From NCBI RefSeq assembly GCF_003344865.1, contig NZ_CP031165.1, forward strand, positions 2,051,910-2,115,909: DNA of 64,000 nt. Reading direction: 5' to 3'. The notes below the pieces were generated by a model. That model was not told the DNA's origin. It did not search any database and was given only the letters and a program-made list of their open reading frames with translations. A program made the translations under genes and the position numbers. This DNA comes from Euzebya pacifica (GTDB lineage Bacteria; Actinomycetota; Nitriliruptoria; Euzebyales; Euzebyaceae). This document shows positions 1 to 6,955 of this stretch, piece by piece. Each line of letters starts with the position of its first letter. Positions within the stretch are counted from its first letter, which is position 1.

Positions 1-492
1 CACGATGTGGACCTGACCGCCTTTGTGGGTGGGTCGCCGTTCGAGTCGATCTCGGCCCGGACCGCCCACAAGACGGGTCGGCCGCACGAGGACCTGGTGG
101 CGGCGACGGGCATGCTCGTGGACGGCACGGTGACCAACCACATGGTCAACTGGTTGTCGCCGTACAAGGAACGGCGCACGGTGGTGCTGGGGGAGAAGGG
201 CGCCTTCGTGGCCGACACCCTGACCGCGGACCTGACGTTTCATGCCAACGGCACCCAGGCCACCCAGTGGGACGCCATCGGGGCGTTCCGCGGTGTGGTG
301 GAGGGTGACGTGACCCGCTACGCCATCGCCAAGCCCGAACCGCTGCGCACCGAGCTCGAGGCGTTCCGTGACGCCGTCCTCGGCGAAGCGTCGGGTGTGG
401 TGACCATGGCCGAGGGCCTGGAGGCCGTCCGGGTTGCCGAGGCCGTCCTGGCGGCGGCCGCCAGCAAGCAGACCATCACCATCGAGAGGTAG
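1..492 (+). CDS. Gfo/Idh/MocA-family oxidoreductase, C-terminal part (5' end outside the window)
   Basis: The reading frame is open from the first base, so about 163 C-terminal residues are present and the NAD(P)-binding Rossmann half is missing. The remaining part looks like the C-terminal alpha/beta domain of Gfo/Idh/MocA sugar dehydrogenases: a beta-sheet domain with segments such as FVGGSPFESI and GEKGAFVADTL, followed by a terminal helix with LEAFRDAVLG and MAEGLEAVRVAEAV, typical of this family's last helices. These enzymes oxidise or reduce nucleotide sugars or inositols. Its stop lies 7 bp before a nucleotide-sugar dehydrogenase, so it probably belongs to the same surface-polysaccharide precursor operon. 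The substrate cannot be told from this fragment. Confidence 0.75.
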   Translation, partial: HDVDLTAFVGGSPFESISARTAHKTGRPHEDLVAATGMLVDGTVTNHMVNWLSPYKERRTVVLGEKGAFVADTLTADLTFHANGTQATQWDAIGAFRGVVEGDVTRYAIAKPEPLRTELEAFRDAVLGEASGVVTMAEGLEAVRVAEAVLAAAASKQTITIER

Positions 493-499
493 CGAAGTC

Positions 500-1801
500 G
501 TGGACGTCACCGTAGTCGGGCTGGGAAAGATCGGCCTTCCGCTGGCCGTGCAGATCGCCGGCAAGGGCCATCGTGTGCACGGGGCCGACATCAGCCAGGC
601 GGTGGTGGACCTGGTCAACGCCGGCCGCGAGCCGTTCCCGGGCGAGACCGACCTGGACGTGCGGCTCAAGCAGGTCGTGGCCGACGGATCACTGACCGCG
701 TCCACCGACACCATCGACTGCGTGTCGCGCAGCGAGGCGGTGATCGTGGTGGTGCCGCTGGTGGTCGATGCCGACATGGTCCCCGACTTCGCCGCCATGG
801 ACGCCGCCACCGCAGCCGTGGCCGCCGGGCTGCAGCCGGGCACGCTGGTGTGTTACGAGACGACCATCCCGCTGCACACCACCCGCCAGCGGCTGGTCCC
901 GGCGCTGGCGTCGGGCAGCGGCCTGACGCCGGGGGAGGACCTGTTCGTCTGCCACAGCCCCGAGCGGGTCTACTCGGGCCGGATCTTCGCGGACCTGGCC
1001 CGCTACCCCAAGCTGGTCGGCGGCATCGACGAGGCCTCCACCCAGCGGGCGGTGGCGTTCTACGAGTCGATCCTGGACTTCGACGAGCGGCCCGAGCTGC
1101 CCCAGCCCAACGGGGTGTGGGACCTCGGCTCGGCCGAGGCCGCGGAGATGGCCAAGCTGGCGGAGACCACCTACCGCGACGTCAACATCGCCCTGGCCAA
1201 CACCTTCGCGATCCAGGCCGACCGGATGGGCGTGGACGTCCACAAGGTCATCGCCGCCGCCAACAGCCAGCCCTACAGCCACATCCACACTCCCGGTGTG
1301 GCCGTCGGCGGGCACTGCATCCCCGTCTATCCGCGTCTGTACCTGGCCGGCCACCGCGACGCCGACCTGGTCACCACGGCACGGACCGCCAACGAGGCCA
1401 TGCCCGCCCACACCGTCGGGCTGCTCAAGGAGGCGCTGGGTGACCTGCTCGGTCGTCGCATCGTGGTGCTCGGCGCCGCCTTCCGTGGCGGGGTGAAGGA
1501 GATCGCCTTCTCCGGTGTCTTCCCCGTCGTGGAGGAGCTCCGCAACCGCGGTGCCGTCCCCGTCGTGCACGACCCGCTGTACACCGACGACGAGCTCGCC
1601 GCGATGGGCTTCGACGCCTACCACCTGGGCGAACCCGCCGACGGCGCCCTGCTGCAAGCCGACCACCCCGAGTACCGCGACCTGACCCCCACCGACATCC
1701 CCGGCATCAAGGCCCTCGCCGACGGCCGCAACATCACCGACCCCACCCGCTGGACCGGCGTCGCCCGCGTCGTCGTCGGCGGCGGACGCGTCCAGCGCTG
1801 A
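500..1801 (+). CDS. Nucleotide-sugar dehydrogenase (UDP-ManNAc/UDP-glucose dehydrogenase family)
   Basis: A 433-residue NAD-dependent enzyme that would oxidise a UDP-hexose twice to a UDP-uronic acid in the cytoplasm. The N-terminus has a dinucleotide-binding motif VVGLGKIGLPLA directly after the start. The central domain carries AEMAKLAETTYRDVNIA, the conserved lysine/asparagine helix. GGHCIPVYP holds the catalytic cysteine. I chose the GTG at 500 because the fold begins there; the in-frame upstream extension (from 434) overlaps the previous gene and is arginine/proline-rich shadow sequence. The closest groups are WecC/WbpA-like UDP-N-acetyl-mannosaminuronate dehydrogenases, but substrate assignment is inference. 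A paralogue lies at 3502-4788 on the other side of the ABC exporter. Confidence 0.9.
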   Translation: MDVTVVGLGKIGLPLAVQIAGKGHRVHGADISQAVVDLVNAGREPFPGETDLDVRLKQVVADGSLTASTDTIDCVSRSEAVIVVVPLVVDADMVPDFAAMDAATAAVAAGLQPGTLVCYETTIPLHTTRQRLVPALASGSGLTPGEDLFVCHSPERVYSGRIFADLARYPKLVGGIDEASTQRAVAFYESILDFDERPELPQPNGVWDLGSAEAAEMAKLAETTYRDVNIALANTFAIQADRMGVDVHKVIAAANSQPYSHIHTPGVAVGGHCIPVYPRLYLAGHRDADLVTTARTANEAMPAHTVGLLKEALGDLLGRRIVVLGAAFRGGVKEIAFSGVFPVVEELRNRGAVPVVHDPLYTDDELAAMGFDAYHLGEPADGALLQADHPEYRDLTPTDIPGIKALADGRNITDPTRWTGVARVVVGGGRVQR

Positions 1802-1807
1802 CCGCCC

Positions 1808-1839
1808 GGCCGCCCCACGACAGGTGATCAGGGGCGGCC
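1808..1839. terminator. Bidirectional terminator-like hairpin between convergent genes
   Basis: A perfect 9-bp inverted repeat, GGCCGCCCC (1808-1816) and GGGGCGGCC (1831-1839), has a 14-nt loop. It sits between the stop of the nucleotide-sugar dehydrogenase and the stop of the convergent ABC ATPase. There is no strong U-tract, as is common in high-GC actinobacteria. Confidence 0.5.
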
Positions 1840-2565
1840 GTCGCCTGCCTCGTAGGCGGCGGTGACCTCGTCGACGGGACCGTCCATGACCACCCGTCCG
1901 TCGTCGAGCCACACGACCCGGTCGCAGTTGTCGCGGACGTCACGCATCGTGTGGCTGACCAGCACCACCGCGCCCGCACGGTCGGCGATGGACTTCACCC
2001 GCTCGCGCCCCCGCCGGCGGAACTCGGCATCGCCCGTCGCCAGGGCCTCGTCGACCAGCAGGATCTCCGGCTCGACCACGGTGGCGATGGCGAACCCCAA
2101 CCGCGCACGCATGCCGGAGGAGTAGGTGCGCATCGGTCGCCCAGCGGAGGCCGACACGCCCGCGTAGCCGAGGATCTCCGGTGCACGCCGCCGTGCCTCC
2201 TCGCGACGCATCCCCAGCGCCGTGCACCCCAGCAGCACGTTCTGGTAGCCGCTCAGGTCGCGGTTGAGGACGGCGCTGACCCCGAGCATGACGGGGTAGT
2301 CCGAGACCAGCACCCGCCCGCTCGTCGGCTGGCGGAGGCCGGCGATGATCGACATCAACGTCGACTTGCCGCTGCCGTTGCGGCCCACGATGCCCAGCCG
2401 CTGGCCCCGCGGGACCTCCAGCGACACACCCCGCAGCGCATCGATCCGTGACACCGGCCGTCCCCCCGGCAGCAGGCCGCCCAGCCGACGACCGGCGGTT
2501 CGGTCCTCGCGGACGCGGTACTGCATCACGATGTCCTCGACAACGACGGCCGGTGCCTCAGCCAT
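1828..2565 (-). CDS. Polysaccharide/teichoic-acid-type ABC exporter, ATP-binding subunit
   Basis: A 245-residue ATPase of the Wzt/TagH/RfbE type, which powers export of lipid-linked polysaccharide across the membrane together with the permease encoded just upstream. Visible motifs are Walker A GRNGSGKST, the signature YSSGMRARLGFA (this SSGM form is typical of polysaccharide exporters), Walker B EILLVDEAL, and the switch histidine in VLVSHTMRD. It has no C-terminal carbohydrate-recognition extension such as the longer Wzt proteins carry, so substrate recognition probably does not use a Wzt-type cap. Its ATG overlaps the permease stop by 8 bp, so the pair is translationally coupled. Confidence 0.92.
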   Translation of the reverse strand: MAEAPAVVVEDIVMQYRVREDRTAGRRLGGLLPGGRPVSRIDALRGVSLEVPRGQRLGIVGRNGSGKSTLMSIIAGLRQPTSGRVLVSDYPVMLGVSAVLNRDLSGYQNVLLGCTALGMRREEARRRAPEILGYAGVSASAGRPMRTYSSGMRARLGFAIATVVEPEILLVDEALATGDAEFRRRGRERVKSIADRAGAVVLVSHTMRDVRDNCDRVVWLDDGRVVMDGPVDEVTAAYEAGDGRP

Positions 2566-3448
2566 CGGTGTAGCTCCGCTCGCGCCGACGGAACCAGACG
2601 AACCCCACGCCCAGGGTCAGGACCGCCCACCCGATCGCCCACAGCCAGGCAGCGCCGTCGATTGGGTCGCCGAGCAAGGGCTGGCGGTACAGCTGGAGCA
2701 ACAGCCACACCGGGTTGGTCTCGAAGACCGCCATCGCCGTGGTCCCGGCCCGGCGAGCAACCAGCTCGGCCGGGTACAGCACCCCCGAGACGTACAGCAG
2801 CACGCGCAGCACGTGCGGTGCGACCTGCTGGAGGTCCCGCACCTGGAACGTCGCCCGCGACAGCAGCAGCGCGAGCCCCAGGTTGAAGGCCGTCTGCACG
2901 ATCGTCGCCGGGACGATCAGCAGCCAGGCCGGGCTCGGCCCGACTCGCGTGACCGTCGCGATCAGGGCCATGACCAGCAGACCCGGCACATGGACCAGCA
3001 GCTCGCCGAGCACCGCCGCGATGGGCAGGGCCGCCCGGGGAAAGCTGACGGTCTGCATCAGGTCGCGGTTGCGGTGAACTGTTTGCAGCGACGCCATGAC
3101 CGACCGCTGGGTGAACCGGTAGGCGAAGACCCCGACGACGAGGAACACCGGGAAGTTGTCCACGCCCCGCCGGGTGTCGAACAACACGCCGAACACCACG
3201 TAGTAGACGAGGGAGTACAGCAGCGGGTTGAGGAGCAGCCACAACCGACCCAGCCGGTGTGCGTCCAGCTGCCCACGCAACGACGCACCCGGAAGGGTCG
3301 TCACGAAGTCCCGCATCGCCCAGAGCCTCCTGACATAGGCCACGAGCGGCTCCGGGGCGTTGAGGTCGATCAGCCCCTGCCTCGCCGCGGCCTTCGTGTC
3401 GGTCACCCCGGCAGGGGGCACCGGAACGGGGCGGGCGGGCGTCGACAT
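2558..3448 (-). CDS. Polysaccharide ABC exporter, ABC-2-type permease
   Basis: A 296-residue integral membrane protein of the Wzm/TagG family. Several hydrophobic segments can be read, for example LLLNPLLYSLVYYVVFGVLF, LLVHVPGLLVMALIATV and a C-terminal AWLWAIGWAVLTLGVGFVWF followed by a basic tail. The soluble N-terminus with LVAYVRRLWAMRDF is the usual amphipathic interface helix. I chose the ATG at 3448; a longer frame to 3634 would add an Arg-rich stretch overlapping the divergent dehydrogenase and is not credible. It is the first gene of a two-gene exporter operon transcribed divergently from the dehydrogenase at 3502. Confidence 0.88.
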   Translation of the reverse strand: MSTPARPVPVPPAGVTDTKAAARQGLIDLNAPEPLVAYVRRLWAMRDFVTTLPGASLRGQLDAHRLGRLWLLLNPLLYSLVYYVVFGVLFDTRRGVDNFPVFLVVGVFAYRFTQRSVMASLQTVHRNRDLMQTVSFPRAALPIAAVLGELLVHVPGLLVMALIATVTRVGPSPAWLLIVPATIVQTAFNLGLALLLSRATFQVRDLQQVAPHVLRVLLYVSGVLYPAELVARRAGTTAMAVFETNPVWLLLQLYRQPLLGDPIDGAAWLWAIGWAVLTLGVGFVWFRRRERSYTDG

Positions 3449-3488
3449 CGTCGACCAGCGTACGGGCGGGCAGCGGTCGGTTCGCCGG

Positions 3489-3494
3489 TAGCCT
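3489..3494 (+). promoter_or_regulatory. Putative -10 box of a leaderless promoter
   Basis: TAGCCT ends 7 nt before the ATG at 3502, so transcription would start at or next to the start codon. No ribosome-binding site precedes the gene. The same arrangement recurs at several other genes in the window. Confidence 0.45.
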
Positions 3495-3501
3495 TGCCGG
3501 A

Positions 3502-4788
3502 ATGGCAGCGCAGCAGCACACCCCCAGGCCCCGGCGGGTCGCCGTCTTCGGACAGGGCTACGTTGGGCTGTCGGTTGCCTGCGCCGCCGCCACGGCCGGC
3601 TACGACGTCGTCGGCATCGACACCGACGACGCACGGATCGCGAGCCTTGCCGAAGGTGACCTCGCCGTGCCCGGCGTCCGCGCCGACGAGTTCGACAGCG
3701 CCGTCGCCACCCGCAAGCTGTCCTTCACCACTGACGGCGCGCGCTGCAACGACGCCGACATCGTCCTGATCTGCGTGCCGACGCCGATCCTCGAACGCCT
3801 GCCCGACCTGTCCATGGTGGCCGCCGCCGGGCGGACCGTCGCCGAACACATGAAGCCGGGCGCGCTGGTGGTGCTGGAGTCGACCACCTACGCCGGCACC
3901 ACCGAGGACCTGCTCGGCCCCATCCTCGAGGCCGGCCACCGACGGGCCGGCACCGACTTCCTCCTCGCCTTCGCCCCCGAACGCATCGACCCCGGCAACA
4001 CCACCTTCGCGTTCCACCAGATCCCGCGTGTTGTCGGCGGCATCGACCAGGCGTCGACCGATGCCGCCGTGGCCTTCTACGCCGACCTCGTCGACCGGGT
4101 GCACCCCGTTTCCTCCACGAAGGCCGCCGAGCAGGCCAAGCTGCTGGAGAACACCTTCCGCATGGTCAACATCGCGATGGTCAACGAGTTCGCGATGCTC
4201 TGCGCCGACCAGGGCATCAACCCGTGGGAGGTCATCGAGGCGGCCGACACCAAGCCGTTCGGCTTCATGCCCTTCTATCCCGGTCCCGGCGTGGGCGGGC
4301 ACTGCATCCCCATCGACCCGATCTACCTGACGTGGCAGTCACGCCGCGACGCCGGACGCCCCATTCGCCTGGTCGAGCTCGCCCAGGACATCAACGCCGA
4401 GATGCCCGGCTGGGTCATCGACCGCATCGCCGAGGCGCTCAACGACCAGGCCAAGGCCGTCCGTGGCTCGACCGTCCTCACCATCGGCGTCACCTACAAG
4501 CCCGACGTGGGCGACCTGCGCGAGTCCGCTGCCCTGCAGGTCCTCCACGGGCTGGCCCGCCGAGGTGCCGACATCAGCTATCACGATCCACACGTACCGA
4601 CCCTCACCGTCGGCGACCACGAGCTGGAGTCCGTCGAGCTGACCGACGAGGCCATCGCCGCCGTCGACCTCGTGGCCGTCCTCACCCCGCACCGTGCCGT
4701 CGACCTCGACCGCGTCGTGGCCAACGCCGGGCTGGTCTTCGACGCCCGCAACGCCACGGGCGGCGGCCCCAACGTCGTGGTGCTGTAG
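3502..4788 (+). CDS. Nucleotide-sugar dehydrogenase (UDP-glucose/GDP-mannose dehydrogenase family), second paralogue
   Basis: A 428-residue enzyme of the same family as the gene at 500-1801. It has the N-terminal NAD-binding motif VFGQGYVGLSVA, the central helix AEQAKLLENTFRMVNIAMVN, the catalytic cysteine in GVGGHCIPIDP, and a C-terminal UDP-binding domain with GVTYKPDVGDLRES. The GVTYKPDVGDLRES and GGHCIPIDP forms resemble UDP-N-acetyl-glucosamine/mannosamine 6-dehydrogenases (WbpA/WecC) more than UgdH, but the substrate is not proven. It lies 3 bp upstream of a sugar epimerase, which suggests one operon that makes uronic-acid precursors for the polysaccharide exported by the adjacent ABC system. 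Confidence 0.92.
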   Translation: MAAQQHTPRPRRVAVFGQGYVGLSVACAAATAGYDVVGIDTDDARIASLAEGDLAVPGVRADEFDSAVATRKLSFTTDGARCNDADIVLICVPTPILERLPDLSMVAAAGRTVAEHMKPGALVVLESTTYAGTTEDLLGPILEAGHRRAGTDFLLAFAPERIDPGNTTFAFHQIPRVVGGIDQASTDAAVAFYADLVDRVHPVSSTKAAEQAKLLENTFRMVNIAMVNEFAMLCADQGINPWEVIEAADTKPFGFMPFYPGPGVGGHCIPIDPIYLTWQSRRDAGRPIRLVELAQDINAEMPGWVIDRIAEALNDQAKAVRGSTVLTIGVTYKPDVGDLRESAALQVLHGLARRGADISYHDPHVPTLTVGDHELESVELTDEAIAAVDLVAVLTPHRAVDLDRVVANAGLVFDARNATGGGPNVVVL

Positions 4789-4791
4789 CCC

Positions 4792-5721
4792 GTGCGTGTA
4801 CTGGTCACGGGGGGCGCTGGCTTCATCGGCGCGAACCTCGTCCGCACCCTGCTGGGCCGCGGCCACGAGTGCGCGGTCCTCGACAGCTTCGCCACTGGCA
4901 ACCCCACATGGCTGGTGGACCTGTCCGTCGCGGTGCACGAGGGCGACGTCAGGCAGGCCGAGCTGGTGGACCGGTTGGCTGCCGGTGCCGACGCGATCGT
5001 GCACCTCGGGGCGGTCACCGGCGTGCCGCCCTCGCTGCGCGACCCCCTCACCGCGCACCAGGTCAACGTCGGCGGCACCGTCAACGTGCTGCAGGCAGCT
5101 CGTGCCCACGGCGGCCACGTCCTGCTGGCCGGGTCGGCTGCTGTCTACGGTCCGACCCCACCGCTGCCCACGAGCGAGGACTGCCCGCCCAATCCGATCA
5201 GCCCGTACGCCGCCACCAAGCTGGCCGCCGAGCAGTACGCCCTCGCCTGGTCGGCCTCCTACGGCATCGACGTGCTGCCGCTGCGGTTCTTCAACGTCTA
5301 CGGGCCCCTCCAGACCTCCACACAGGCCTACGCCGCCGTCGTTCCGGCGTTCGTCGAGGCGGCGCTCGACGGCAGGCCGCTGCCCATCCACGGCGACGGG
5401 GGTCAGACCCGTGACTTCGTCCACGTGGACACCGTCACCGACGTCCTCGCCACGGCTGTCGAGGGCCGGCTCGTCAGCCGGGTCCCCGTCAACCTCGCCC
5501 TCGGCGAGAGCCATTCGCTGCTGGACGTCGCCGACACGCTCGCCGACGTCCTCGGCCGGCCGCTGGAACGAACGCACCTGCCGCCGCGGGAGGGTGACGT
5601 CCGGCACTCACGAGCCGATCAGACCCGCCTCCGCGCACTCGTCCAGGAGGTCCGGCCCGTCGGCCTGCGCGACGGGCTGGCCTCGACGGTGGAGTGGGCC
5701 AGCACCCGGCGACGGCGCTGA
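4792..5721 (+). CDS. NAD-dependent epimerase/dehydratase (UDP-sugar 4-epimerase-like)
   Basis: A 309-residue extended short-chain dehydrogenase with a GTG start 3 bp after the preceding gene. The N-terminal VLVTGGAGFIGANL is the glycine-rich NAD loop. The catalytic triad region is visible as LLAGSAAVYGPT (Ser/Thr side) and YAATKLAAEQYA (the YxxxK pair). LRFFNVYGP and QTRDFVHVDT are typical of GalE/WbpP-like UDP-hexose epimerases. Pairing with a UDP-HexNAc dehydrogenase fits C4 epimerisation of a nucleotide sugar or uronate. The exact substrate is unknown. Confidence 0.9.
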   Translation: MRVLVTGGAGFIGANLVRTLLGRGHECAVLDSFATGNPTWLVDLSVAVHEGDVRQAELVDRLAAGADAIVHLGAVTGVPPSLRDPLTAHQVNVGGTVNVLQAARAHGGHVLLAGSAAVYGPTPPLPTSEDCPPNPISPYAATKLAAEQYALAWSASYGIDVLPLRFFNVYGPLQTSTQAYAAVVPAFVEAALDGRPLPIHGDGGQTRDFVHVDTVTDVLATAVEGRLVSRVPVNLALGESHSLLDVADTLADVLGRPLERTHLPPREGDVRHSRADQTRLRALVQEVRPVGLRDGLASTVEWASTRRRR

Positions 5722-5739
5722 CCCCCACGATCGGCGGCG

Positions 5740-6771
5740 TCAGTCCTCGGAGGCGTAGCGCGGCATATGGAAGTCGCTGACCCGGTCGAGCTCGGCCAGG
5801 TCGTCGGCGGGCAGGCCCTTGTCGAGGCCGGTCAGCGTGCCCTTCAGCTGTGACGGACGGTTCGCGCCGACGATGGGGGCGGTCACGAACGACTTGGACT
5901 GCTGCCACGCGATCGCCGCGGTCGCCGGGGAGATGTCGTTGCGTTCGGCGACCTCGACCAGCGTCTCGATGATGTCCCAGGTGCCGTCGGTGACCTTCTG
6001 CTCGGCGTTCTCCTCGGCACGGACGCTGTCGGGCAGATCCTCGCCACGGCGGTACTTGCCGGTCAGCAGCCCACCGGCCAGCGGGCTGTAGGGCACCACC
6101 CCGATGCCGTAGCGCTCGCACATAGGCGCCAGCTCGCGCTCGACGTCACCACGGTTGGGCGACAGCAGGTTGTACTCGGGCTGCAGGCTGACGTACCGCT
6201 CCAGTCCGTGGCGATCCGCGGCCCAGAGCGCCTCCACGATCCGCCAGGCCGAATGGTTGGAGCAGCCGATGTAGCGCACCTTGCCCTGGCGCACCAGGTC
6301 GGTGAACGCCCCCAGGGTCTCCTCGATCGGGACCAGCGGGTCGATCCAGTGGGCCTGGTACAGGTCGATGTGGTCGACCTGCAGGCGACGCAGGCTGTCC
6401 TCGCACGCCTGCTGGATCCACTGGCGCGACAGCCCCTCGCGCTGGTGCACCGTCGAACGGCCCTCGGAGAAGTTGACGCCCATCGCCCCGCGGACCTTCG
6501 TGGCGACGACGATCCGGTCGCGGTTGCCCCGGGCCTTCATCCACCGGCCGATGATCTCCTCCGACACCCCACCGGGCTGCTCGGGGCCACCCATCCGGCC
6601 GGCCCAGGCGCTGTAGATGTCAGCGGTGTCGACGAACGTGCCGCCCATCTCGACGAAGGTGTCCATCACCTCGACCGATCCGGCCTCGTCGACCGACCAG
6701 CCGAACTGCATCGTCCCCAGTCCGACCGACGACACGAACAGGCCCGACCGACCCAGCTGCACTTGCTCCAT
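5740..6771 (-). CDS. Aldo/keto reductase
   Basis: A 343-residue cytosolic NADPH-dependent oxidoreductase with a TIM-barrel fold. The catalytic tetrad is readable: Asp and Tyr in [10 protein letters not shown], Lys in VVATKVRG, His in LYQAHWIDP. The cofactor-binding C-terminus has the ITAAPIVG-type segment seen here as [17 protein letters not shown]. It belongs to the YajO/Tas-like potassium-channel-beta subgroup, whose substrates are usually unknown carbonyls. It is monocistronic, convergent with the epimerase (18-bp gap) and divergent from the cell-wall protein downstream. Confidence 0.9.
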   Translation of the reverse strand: MEQVQLGRSGLFVSSVGLGTMQFGWSVDEAGSVEVMDTFVEMGGTFVDTADIYSAWAGRMGGPEQPGGVSEEIIGRWMKARGNRDRIVVATKVRGAMGVNFSEGRSTVHQREGLSRQWIQQACEDSLRRLQVDHIDLYQAHWIDPLVPIEETLGAFTDLVRQGKVRYIGCSNHSAWRIVEALWAADRHGLERYVSLQPEYNLLSPNRGDVERELAPMCERYGIGVVPYSPLAGGLLTGKYRRGEDLPDSVRAEENAEQKVTDGTWDIIETLVEVAERNDISPATAAIAWQQSKSFVTAPIVGANRPSQLKGTLTGLDKGLPADDLAELDRVSDFHMPRYASED

Positions 6772-6955
6772 GGTTGCCTCCCTGACGCGGACCGTCCGTC
6801 GGGTCCGACCTCGCCGTTGACGCTACCCCGCACCATCGGCCGGCCAACCCACGTCCAAGGACCACACGTCCCGGGTGGGACTGCGAGGACAGGCGGCGTT
6901 GACCTCCTCGTCAACTAGCATTCGCACCCGAGTCCCGCCTTCCTGGAGGAATCCT

